A stretch of 5,553 nucleotides of DNA from contig CAYOZL010000090.1 of NCBI GenBank assembly GCA_964408435.1, forward strand, positions 1 to 5,553, written 5' to 3'. Below are positions 1 to 5,553 of the stretch, in pieces. The DNA comes from CAYOZL01 sp964408435 (GTDB lineage Bacteria; Bdellovibrionota_C; UBA2361; SZUA-149; CAYOZL01). The stretch's first letter is position 1; each line of letters begins with the position of its first letter. The position numbers and the translations under genes were made by a program. The notes below the pieces were generated by a model, which ran no database searches, was not told the origin of the DNA, and saw only the letters and a program-made list of their open reading frames with translations.

Positions 1-108
1 ATTACTACTAATATGGATTTGCATAAAAGAATCTTGAATGAAAAAAGATTTTTAGATGGGCAAATACACACTAAGCTAATTGAAGAAATGTTAAGTGATG
101 AAGCATAA
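1..108 (+). CDS. accC: Biotin carboxylase subunit (AccC-like), C-terminal 35 residues only
   Basis: Frame 1 is open from the window edge to a TAA at 106-108. It encodes a 35-residue tail beginning ITTNMDLHKRIL, then an RFLDG-x-IHT stretch, and ending LSDEA. This matches the end of the biotin carboxylase C-terminal domain, where families share a [GI]-x-T-N-x-x-L/F-H-x-x-I block followed by F-x-x-G-x-x-x-T. Biotin carboxylase performs ATP- and bicarbonate-dependent carboxylation of biotin on a carrier protein, in the cytoplasm. The protein stops right after this domain, so no biotinyl (BCCP) domain is fused. It is therefore a separate subunit: acetyl-CoA carboxylase AccC, or the A subunit of a two-subunit pyruvate or acyl-CoA carboxylase. 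The fragment cannot tell these apart. Its last 11 nt overlap the next gene, which suggests co-transcription. Confidence 0.8.
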   Translation: MTTNMDLHKRILNEKRFLDGQIHTKLIEEMLSDEA

Positions 109-1081
109 AAAAATTAGAAATAGCTTTATTGCTATAACTATTTTTTCCCTCATATTATTACCACAAATTTCGTTTGCTGAGCTTGCCATAAAAAATCCTA
201 CTTATGATTTTGGACAAGTTAAGCAAGGCGAAAAGGTTTCTCATAATTTTGTAATAGCTAATAAAAGTAAAAAAACTGTTGAAATTAAAAAGATAAATCC
301 TTCTTGTGGATGCACTGCGGCTATATTAGATAAAAAAATACTCTCCCCAGGTCAAAGTACTAAGCTAAAAGCAATTTTTGATACTTCAGGTTTTATAGGC
401 AGAAAAGAAAAATCAATATCAATTTATGATGCAGATAAAAATTCTTACCAACTTAAAATAAAAGGTAATATTGTCTCTGATATTAATGTTAAACCTAGAA
501 GAGTGTTCTTAGGAGACATTAGTGCGGAGAGCAAACCCTCAAGTCGAATTACTTTAGATGCTAGTAGTGGTGTTAAGTTTAAAGACGTCATAAGCAGAAG
601 TAAGTTTTTAAAAGTTGAATCTGAAAATTTAGCTAATAAGCTAGTGCTCAATATTGAGATACTTACAGGAGCACCATTAGGAGACTTTCAGTCTAGAATT
701 TCTGTTTTAACTACTAGTGAAGAAACACCAGTGGTTAACATACCAGTAATTGCTCATATTTATGCCGATTTAATCTTAGATCCAAAGTCAATAAATTTCG
801 GAGTAATACAAGGACCATTGAAAGAAAAAGTCATTAAATCAGCTTTTTTAAACAATACTTCTTCTAATAAGGTTAATATAAAATCTATTTCTTCTAGTAA
901 TAACGATATAGATGTAAACTTTACAGTTGTGGAACCAGGATTTAAGTATAAAATAAATGCAGTTATAAATTCTGGGAATGTTGGTATTTTTCAGTCATCA
1001 GTAATAATTAATACAGATCATAAAGATGAGAAACAGCAAGAAATTAAATTACCTGTCTATGCGATTATCAATCCATCTTAA
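98..1081 (+). CDS. Secreted DUF1573 protein with three Ig-like (ASH-type) repeats
   Basis: The 327-residue product starts with a clear Sec signal peptide: a KHKKIR n-region, a hydrophobic core at about 9-22, and SFA before the cleavage site at A27. Residues 29-126 fit DUF1573: a YDFGQV-x-x-G opening, then the hallmark SCGCT (S69, C70, G71, C72, T73) and an LSPGQS turn. Two further beta-sandwich repeats follow, opening at about 131 (RRVFLGDI) and 228 (SINFGVIQG), without the cysteine motif. No membrane anchor or lipobox is seen, so it is probably periplasmic or exported. The role of DUF1573 proteins is poorly known; the CGC pair could form a disulfide or bind metal, which is inference. ATG 98 is preferred over the adjacent GTG 95, which lies directly before it. 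The gene overlaps the accC-like stop by 11 nt and the next start by 23 nt, so the three are probably one operon. Confidence 0.88.
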   Translation: MKHKKIRNSFIAITIFSLILLPQISFAELAIKNPTYDFGQVKQGEKVSHNFVIANKSKKTVEIKKINPSCGCTAAILDKKILSPGQSTKLKAIFDTSGFIGRKEKSISIYDADKNSYQLKIKGNIVSDINVKPRRVFLGDISAESKPSSRITLDASSGVKFKDVISRSKFLKVESENLANKLVLNIEILTGAPLGDFQSRISVLTTSEETPVVNIPVIAHIYADLILDPKSINFGVIQGPLKEKVIKSAFLNNTSSNKVNIKSISSSNNDIDVNFTVVEPGFKYKINAVINSGNVGIFQSSVIINTDHKDEKQQEIKLPVYAIINPS

Positions 1082-2186
1082 GTTCTTATTTTCCTTTTTA
1101 GTTTTATTGCCTTCTGTTTGTTTTGCTGAGGATTTACTTCGAAGTTTTGAAAAAGCCAAACTAGGAGAACTTTCTATTTCTGAATTACTTGAGACTATTA
1201 CAAAAAGCGATAAATTAGCTATTTCTTCTGATGTTAATAGATACAAGCATCTTGTTCCAGGTTTATCCGAAACATCAGCCCCAGTATTATTAGGGAAGGT
1301 TAGACAAGCAATTATAGAAGGCGACTTTGATAAAGTTTGGCAAATCAAGTCATTATCAGACACACTCTTACCTAGAAGTTGGCCAGAGAGTATTGGGATA
1401 GCAAAGTTAGCAGAACAAGTAAGTAAAATCCAAGATGCTAAAGAAAATATTTTATCTCTTAATTCGATATATCAAGAAAAATTAGCAACGGAAGATAAAA
1501 AGGTTTTAGAGATTGCTGCAAAGAAAAAAGCCAAAGAAGTTGTAGCTAATGAGGCCAGTCCATTTGATGCTATAAAATTAGCTTCTAAAGTTGCATTAGT
1601 TTTCCCTGATTTAGATGTGGGGACAAAGAGTCTTTTTTCCCAATTAGATAGTTCTGTAGACTCTTCCAGTATTGACTTTTCTAAGTGGAGCTTTGATGTT
1701 CCAGATGTTAAAGAATATGTATTTGATTTTTTAGATAAGTCTGATGAGAATAAAGGCTTAGTTACAAATCTTTATATCGCTAAGGCAATGGATGCTTTCG
1801 ATAAGGGGAATGAAAATAGGGCAGAAGTCTATTATAAGTTAATTCAACCACATTTAAGTGCTGAACGTATATTAAGTGTAAAAAAAGAATTTTTAAGTAA
1901 GGGACTAGATGGAAACTATTCTAGTTTCATAGAATCTATTGCTAATGACTTAAAGAATGACCTTAGCTCTACAGATAAAGTAAAATTACTTTTTAAAGGT
2001 TTTTATGGTTGGTGGCCATTTTTAATTCCTTTAGCTTTTTTTCTTCTGCCAGTTTTGTTTTTACTTAAGCCTAAAAAGAAAACAAGATTAAAAACCAATC
2101 CAGTATTAGAAGACGATCAGTATACTAAGTTGCTAAAAAAGCTAGAGCTTGATGAGACTGCAACAGAGAAAGAGATTAAAAAAGCN
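1059..2186 (+). CDS. Exported single-pass membrane protein with a cytoplasmic J-domain-like tail (3' end lost in gap)
   Basis: 376 residues are readable before the N run; the last codon, GCN, is still Ala. ATG 1059 is chosen because it places a clean signal peptide at the N-terminus (MRLSIHLK n-region, hydrophobic core, VCFA, cleavage after A23). The ATG at 1026 would add 11 polar residues in front. Neither start has a good Shine-Dalgarno. Residues 24-315 are soluble, mostly helical and acidic, with no family I recognise; AKAMDAFDKGNENRAEVYY (241-259) looks like one TPR-like hairpin. A strong TM segment spans about 318-336 and is followed by KPKKKTRLK, which by the positive-inside rule puts the C-terminus in the cytoplasm. 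Residues 355-376 (YTKLLKKLELDETATEKEI, then KKA) resemble helix I and the start of helix II of a DnaJ J-domain. The diagnostic HPD would lie in the gap. The CDS is secure; the J-domain call is moderate. Confidence 0.8.
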
Positions 2187-2285
2187 NNNNNNNNNNNNNN
2201 NNNNNNNNNNNNNNNNNNNNNNNNNNNNNNNNNNNNNNNNNNNNNNNNNNNNNNNNNNNNNNNNNNNNNNNNNNNNNNNNNNNNN
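2186..2285. other. Assembly gap (100 N)
   Basis: Exactly 100 N, the usual placeholder for an unknown length. Both flanking genes are open and convergent at its edges. The missing parts are about 45 residues of a J-domain on the left, and on the right the rest of the AAA+ lid plus a DNA-binding domain of roughly 100 residues or more. The true gap is therefore probably over 400 bases. Any reading frame drawn through the Ns, and any protein tail translated beyond them on the wrong strand, is artificial. Confidence 0.99.
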
Positions 2286-3340
2286 TCACTATCTATTAAT
2301 CTTTGCATGAATTTATGACTTAGAGTTTCTATATCTTCTTTTCTCTGTCTAAGAGGAGGAATTTCTATAACTACGTGAGCAATCCTATGAAAGAAGTCTT
2401 GTCTTAGCTTTTCAAAATTTTCAAGCTCGCTTCTTTTGATGTTACTTGCAGTAATTAGTCTAAACTCTGATTTCTTTTCATTACTTGAGCCTACTTTTCT
2501 AAATGTTTTTTCCTGTAAAACGTTAAGTAAAGTAACTTGTGTTTCTTTTGGAAGCATATCAACTTCATCGATAAATAATGTGCCTTTATTTGCTTCTTCT
2601 ATTAGCCCTTTGCGATCAAGATTTGCACCTGTAAAAGATCCTTTCTCGTGCCCAAATAGTTCACTTGCAATTAAGTCTGCACCAGTAAAGTTAGGTTGAA
2701 ATCTGATAAATCTAGCTTTTAGCTCAGATTCTTTATGAATTTGTCTTGCTAGTACTCCTTTTCCAGTCCCCGTTTCACCTAAGATAAGAATTGGCAGTTT
2801 ATTTTTAGAAGCAAAAAGAGCTTGTTCTAAAGTTTCTTTCATCTTCTCGCTTTTAGAGTTTAAACCTAAAATTTTAGAGCTTTTTTGTAGCTTCTTAAAA
2901 CTTCTTTTTAAATTTACATAGGAATTACAATCTTTAATTAAGGCAATTAAATGTTCTGTATTTGCAGGCTTTTCTATAAAGCTTGCTGCACCCTTATGTA
3001 AGGCTTTTATTCCATACTCACTTGCTTCATGACTTGTAAGAACGATTACTCTGATTGAAGAATCAATTTTTAATATTTCTGAAATTAGCTCTAGACCACT
3101 TTCGGGCCCAATTCTAGGATCTAAGGTTAAATCAACAATCGCAACAGAAACTTCTTTCTTAGTTTTTTTAATTAGACTTAGGGCGTCTTCTTTATTCTCT
3201 GCTGTTAGTATTTCTAGTTTAGGATTTAAACGTCTTATTGATTTCTCTAACGCTTTTAAACCCAGAGTATCATCATCTACTAATAATACCTTATTAGTAG
3301 TAGCGTTGTTTAAAGTTTTCTCTTCTCCGTTTTCGCTCAA
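2286..3340 (-). CDS. NtrC-family sigma-54-dependent response regulator (C-terminus lost in gap)
   Basis: 351 residues are readable from a TTG start. Residues 17-135 form a receiver domain: acidic pocket D22-D23-D24, phosphoacceptor D70 (AIVD), T102, and K124 in EKP. After a basic linker, residues 158-351 are a sigma-54-interacting AAA+ domain: Walker A GETGTGKG (188-195), ELFGHEKG, the sigma-54 contact loop as GSFTGA (234-239), Walker B LFIDEVD (255-261), sensor I ASN (298-300), and R313/R319 before PPLRQRKEDI in the arginine-finger region. It should use ATP to remodel sigma-54 RNA polymerase after phosphorylation by a histidine kinase, which is not in this window. The lid end, sensor II and HTH domain fall in the gap, so target DNA cannot be guessed. 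TTG is the only plausible start: an in-frame TAG lies 9 nt upstream, and an AGG sits 5 nt before the TTG. The start overlaps the sthA stop, implying translational coupling. Confidence 0.93.
3277..3300. repeat. Perfect 10-bp inverted repeat, 4-nt loop, near the 5' end of the regulator gene
   Basis: CTACTAATAA (3277-3286) and its exact reverse complement TTATTAGTAG (3291-3300) flank TACC. In the regulator mRNA this would be a hairpin with a GGUA loop, starting about 40 nt after the TTG, over codons for residues 14-21. It has only two G-C pairs and no U-tract, so it is not a terminator. The structure is certain; any role in translation or mRNA stability is unproven, and it may follow from the repeated codons for TNKVLLV. 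Confidence 0.45.
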
Positions 3341-4737
3341 ATCGACCTAATTTTATTTAACCCATCTAACGCAGCAACTTTATAGCACTCGGAAAGAGTG
3401 GGGTAGTTATACACGCAAGAGTATAAGTATTCTAAGCCTCCTTTTAATGCTAAGACTGCTTGACCTAAATGAAGAATTTCAATCGCTCCTTCTCCAATTA
3501 TGTGGATACCTAAAATTTCATGTGTATCTCGATGGAATAGAATTTTTAATACTCCTTTCTCATCTCCAATTAATTGCCCTCTTGCAATTTCTTTATATCT
3601 TGCAATTCCAAACTCATAAGGAACAGATTTTTCAGTTAGGCTCGCTTCGGTTTCTCCAACTAAAGAAATTTCAGGTATAGTCCATATTCCAAAAGGTAAT
3701 GGCACATCGACATTGTCATCTTCGATATTAAAAGCATGCTGGGTAGCTAAGCGTCCTTGTCTCATCCCAGTAGAGGCAAGAGAAGGGAAGCCTACAACAT
3801 CTCCAACGGCATAGATATTATCAATCGAAGTCTGATAGTTCTCATTTACTTTGATTCTACCGTATTTAACTGGCTCTAATTTTATAGACTCTAAATTTAA
3901 TTTATCTATTGCACCTTGTCTTCCAGCTGAAACTAATACAGCTTCTGAAATAATTTTCTTTCCACTTTCTAAAGAGGTTTCAACACTTTTATCTTCTCGT
4001 TCTTTTACAGAACTTACCTTCTCTCCTAATCTAAAGGTCATTCCCATATCTCTGAGATGATACTTCAGACTTTCTACTATCTCTCTATCCACAAAAGAAA
4101 GCATATTAGGTTTAGCATCGACTAAAGTAACTTCTATCCCAAGTGCACAAAACCAAGAGGCATACTCAAGACCAATTATTCCTGCTCCAATTACAGTAAG
4201 GCTTCTTGGAAGTTCTGACATATTTAAAATTTGGTCAGAATCAAAGATCTTTTTCCCGTCTACTTCAAACCCTTCAGGGTGGTGCGGATATGTTCCAACT
4301 GCAATAACAACTTTATCAGTTGTTATTTTTTCTTCATTATTTACTTCACCATTGTCTATAGCTATCGTGTTCTTATCAATGAAGCTCGCACTGCCTGAGA
4401 TGATATCTATGTTATTTCTTTTTAATTGATCTTCAATAACTTGGTTTTCATGTTCTACTATATTTGAAATTCTAAAAGTTAAATCCTGCATGCTGATTCT
4501 AGATTTTAATCTATAAGCAGAGCCATACATTGAACGCTGCTTAAATCCTGTAAGATATAAAACCGCTTCTCTAAAGGACTTACTTGGTATAGTTCCTGAG
4601 TTGGTACACACACCTCCAACACAAGTATTTTTCTCCACAATAGCTACTTTCTTTTTAGCCTTTGCAGCCTGAACTGCAGCTCTTTGACCTGCTGGGCCAC
4701 TGCCAATAACAACCATATCGTAATCAAATTTAGGCAT
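3337..4737 (-). CDS. sthA: Soluble pyridine nucleotide transhydrogenase (Si-specific NAD(P)+ transhydrogenase)
   Basis: This is a full-length flavoprotein of 466 residues, normal for the family. It moves hydride between NADPH and NAD+ in the cytoplasm through FAD, balancing the two pools. The FAD-binding Rossmann motif is G12-x-G14-x-x-G17. The redox-centre region reads GGVCTNSGTIPSK (41-53), with C44 kept but the second cysteine replaced by T49, and Y445 stands where dihydrolipoamide dehydrogenase has its catalytic His (YPTLSE, 445-450). These two changes separate SthA from lipoamide, mercuric and glutathione reductases. REAVLYLTG (56-64) is typical of SthA. The second nucleotide site is GAGIIG (184-189), with D207 ending the next strand. 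The second FAD motif is YAVGDVVGFPSLA (309-321). The start fits the family N-terminus, although no clear Shine-Dalgarno is visible. The stop overlaps the downstream response regulator start. Confidence 0.95.
   Translation of the reverse strand: MPKFDYDMVVIGSGPAGQRAAVQAAKAKKKVAIVEKNTCVGGVCTNSGTIPSKSFREAVLYLTGFKQRSMYGSAYRLKSRISMQDLTFRISNIVEHENQVIEDQLKRNNIDIISGSASFIDKNTIAIDNGEVNNEEKITTDKVVIAVGTYPHHPEGFEVDGKKIFDSDQILNMSELPRSLTVIGAGIIGLEYASWFCALGIEVTLVDAKPNMLSFVDREIVESLKYHLRDMGMTFRLGEKVSSVKEREDKSVETSLESGKKIISEAVLVSAGRQGAIDKLNLESIKLEPVKYGRIKVNENYQTSIDNIYAVGDVVGFPSLASTGMRQGRLATQHAFNIEDDNVDVPLPFGIWTIPEISLVGETEASLTEKSVPYEFGIARYKEIARGQLIGDEKGVLKILFHRDTHEILGIHIIGEGAIEILHLGQAVLALKGGLEYLYSCVYNYPTLSECYKVAALDGLNKIRSI
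3346..3348 (-). promoter_or_regulatory. Shine-Dalgarno AGG supporting the TTG start of the response regulator
   Basis: On the minus strand the sequence reads TTAGGTCGAT then TTG. AGG lies 5 nt upstream of the TTG at 3340-3338. The TAG at 3349-3347 is in frame with the regulator and rules out any earlier start. No ATG or GTG lies between the TTG and the receiver domain. The site is inside the last codons of sthA. Confidence 0.6.
4303..4327. repeat. Perfect 10-bp inverted repeat, 5-nt loop, inside sthA
   Basis: AATAACAACT (4303-4312) and AGTTGTTATT (4318-4327) are exact reverse complements around TTATC. The repeat lies over the codons for roughly residues 138-145 (ITTDKVVI) of the transhydrogenase. 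It has three G-C pairs and no following U-tract. No function can be assigned; it may be codon coincidence in AT-rich DNA. Confidence 0.4.
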
Positions 4738-4776
4738 TAATTATGTGCAATTTTTTAGAGGTTTTAACATCTTCTA

Positions 4777-4785
4777 AGTATAGCA
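4777..4785 (-). promoter_or_regulatory. Candidate extended -10 promoter for sthA and the regulator
   Basis: In the 73-nt spacer between folB and sthA the minus strand reads TGCTATACT, a TGn extended -10 with TATACT. It would give a start site near 4770 and a leader of about 33 nt before the sthA ATG. A perfect TATAAT also occurs at 4793-4788, but neither has a convincing -35 at the right distance. In DNA this AT-rich such matches arise by chance, so this is tentative. Confidence 0.4.
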
Positions 4786-4810
4786 AAATTATATAAGACT
4801 AAGAAATGCT

Positions 4811-5167
4811 TTAATTTCTTTGAATTATGCGAGTTTTAAATGAAGTATATTTAGTAAAAGGTATAACGTATTTTTTAACTTCTGTTTGAACAGAGAGAAC
4901 TAATGGAAATCCTTTGATACATAAATTAGAAACTTCATAAGCAAGCTCCTCAAGTAATACCCATTCTTTTTTCTCAACTAGTTCTTTAACTTCATTGCTA
5001 ACAGTGAGGTAGCAAACAGAGTCTTTAAGATCTTTGCTCCTAGAAGCTTTTTCCCCGTCGACCTCTAATAGTATATTTAGGGATATATTTTGAGTATTAA
5101 GCCTCTCTTGCTCGCTACAACCTATTTTGGTGTTTGCTTCTAGTTCTGAGATATAAATTTGATCCAT
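4811..5167 (-). CDS. folB: Dihydroneopterin aldolase family protein (FolB-like)
   Basis: The 118-residue product is standard for the single-domain FolB/FolX fold, an oligomeric tunnel-fold enzyme. FolB converts 7,8-dihydroneopterin to 6-hydroxymethyl-dihydropterin plus glycolaldehyde in folate synthesis. Family marks are the MD-x-I-x-I-x-x-L start, IGCSEQER (15-22) with E21, the catalytic-type Tyr in SVCY (Y53), the pterin-binding Glu in LLEEL (E73), and a strand ending with Lys (K99). The usual S-K-P-x-A after that lysine is replaced by K-K-Y-V-I, so the active-site loop is divergent. An epimerase (FolX) or other pterin activity is an alternative. The start is set by the family N-terminus; no Shine-Dalgarno is seen. 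It lies 15 nt after the upstream foldase fragment on the same strand, so the two are probably co-transcribed. Confidence 0.82.
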   Translation of the reverse strand: MDQIYISELEANTKIGCSEQERLNTQNISLNILLEVDGEKASRSKDLKDSVCYLTVSNEVKELVEKKEWVLLEELAYEVSNLCIKGFPLVLSVQTEVKKYVIPFTKYTSFKTRIIQRN

Positions 5168-5182
5168 ATCAAAGTAGCGAAA

Positions 5183-5553
5183 TTAAGATTCTAAAATGCT
5201 TTTATCGATATCGATAGTAGCTTTACTTTTTAGGTAGTTAACAAGTGCTTCAAAGAGCCTATTTCCGCTTTGTCTTTTAATTGAAGTAGCAATTTGTTTT
5301 TCATCTATTTTCTTATCAGCATCCTTTTTAGACTCATCAAACATTAAAATATAATTTGATGGGCCTTCGTTTATTACTATCGTTTCATTATTAGATAAGC
5401 CAAATGCTGTATATCTTTTGCTTTGATCTCTTAGTGGAGAAATGCCTTGTTTATTTTTATTGATAAATTCAGTAGATTTAACTTCAAGTTTATCCTTGCT
5501 CGCTATTTCCGTAATCTTCTCACCTTTTTCAATGCGCTCACTTATTTCATTAG
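5183..5553 (-). CDS. C-terminal fragment of a putative PpiD/SurA-type peptidyl-prolyl isomerase
   Basis: The minus-strand frame is open from the right edge to a TAA at 5185-5183, giving 122 residues; the start lies outside the window. The fragment opens with an EKGEKITEIASKDKLEV segment followed by STEF, which resembles the end of a parvulin-like unit (helix, A-x-K-x-x-L-x-V-x-x-T-x-x-F). A second beta segment follows, AFGLSNNETIVINEG (49-63) and SNYILMFDES (65-74), and then a long final helix, FEALVNYLKSKATIDID (100-116). This order matches the C-terminal part of PpiD and related SurA_N/rotamase foldases, which chaperone proteins in the periplasm. No catalytic parvulin core is present in the visible part, so the call rests on fold-like pattern only. 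Alternatives are another SurA-like chaperone without isomerase activity. The gene lies 15 nt upstream of folB in the same direction. Confidence 0.6.
   Translation of the reverse strand, partial: NEISERIEKGEKITEIASKDKLEVKSTEFINKNKQGISPLRDQSKRYTAFGLSNNETIVINEGPSNYILMFDESKKDADKKIDEKQIATSIKRQSGNRLFEALVNYLKSKATIDIDKSILES

Noticed and set aside
1026..1058. Earlier ATG for the TM J-like protein
   Set aside because: It would place 11 polar residues before the signal peptide, lengthen the overlap with the DUF1573 gene, and has no better ribosome site.
1049..1363. Minus-strand open frame under the TM protein gene
   Set aside because: It mirrors the coding frame of a gene with a signal peptide and a coherent protein, and its own product has no recognisable domain; it is a shadow.
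2286..2318. C-terminal tail of the left gene continuing past the gap
   Set aside because: This sequence is the antisense of the response regulator coding region; the frame through the Ns is arbitrary.
3337..4737. Dihydrolipoamide dehydrogenase or mercuric reductase
   Set aside because: The second redox cysteine is Thr (T49) and the catalytic His is Tyr (Y445), while SthA-specific segments are present.
4801..4820. Inverted repeat AAGAAAT / ATTTCTT around the folB stop, a possible terminator
   Set aside because: The stem is 7 bp with a single G-C pair, overlaps the stop codon and has no U-tract after it on either strand, so it is too weak for an intrinsic terminator.
5203..5216. 14-bp perfect palindrome TATCGATATCGATA, a possible operator
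   Set aside because: It lies inside the coding end of the foldase fragment, where it simply encodes an Ile-Asp-Ile-Asp repeat, and it is not placed near a promoter.
1..5553. CRISPR array, transposon, phage or toxin-antitoxin system
   Set aside because: No direct repeat series, transposase, integrase, terminal inverted repeats or small paired genes were found on either strand.

Overview
The window is AT-rich DNA from a diderm (Gram-negative-type) bacterium. Two predicted exported proteins carry Sec signal peptides, there is a PpiD/SurA-like envelope foldase fragment, and there is a sigma-54-type response regulator. The combination of low G+C, a bEBP regulator and a long-form SthA would fit a former-Deltaproteobacteria, Bdellovibrionota or SAR324-like lineage. 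That is a guess from gene content; no taxonomic marker is present.

Layout: two convergent gene clusters run into a 100-N assembly gap (2186-2285). On the plus strand are the last 35 codons of a stand-alone biotin carboxylase (accC-like, 1-108), a secreted DUF1573 protein (98-1081), and a signal-peptide plus single-TM protein whose cytoplasmic tail begins like a J-domain (1059 into the gap). All three overlap end to end. On the minus strand, reading from the right edge leftwards, are the C-terminal 122 residues of a putative PpiD/SurA-type prolyl isomerase (5553-5183), a folB-like dihydroneopterin aldolase (5167-4811), sthA, a soluble pyridine nucleotide transhydrogenase (4737-3337), and an NtrC-family response regulator that starts at a TTG inside the sthA stop (3340) and runs into the gap. 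The DNA-binding end of the regulator and the HPD motif of the J-domain are both missing in the gap. From family lengths the gap must really be several hundred bases, so 100 N is a placeholder.

How the genes work together: the left cluster joins a fatty-acid or anaplerotic carboxylase subunit to two envelope proteins of unknown function. The right cluster pairs a foldase with a folate enzyme. It then has, behind a likely promoter at 4777-4785, an NAD(P)H-balancing enzyme translationally coupled to a two-component enhancer-binding protein. No mobile element, CRISPR array, tRNA or rRNA was seen. Apart from the gap, the longest gene-free stretch is the 73-nt folB-sthA spacer. The region looks mostly like core genome. 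The most unusual items are the transmembrane J-like protein and the sthA-regulator coupling; I do not see a clear new multi-gene system.
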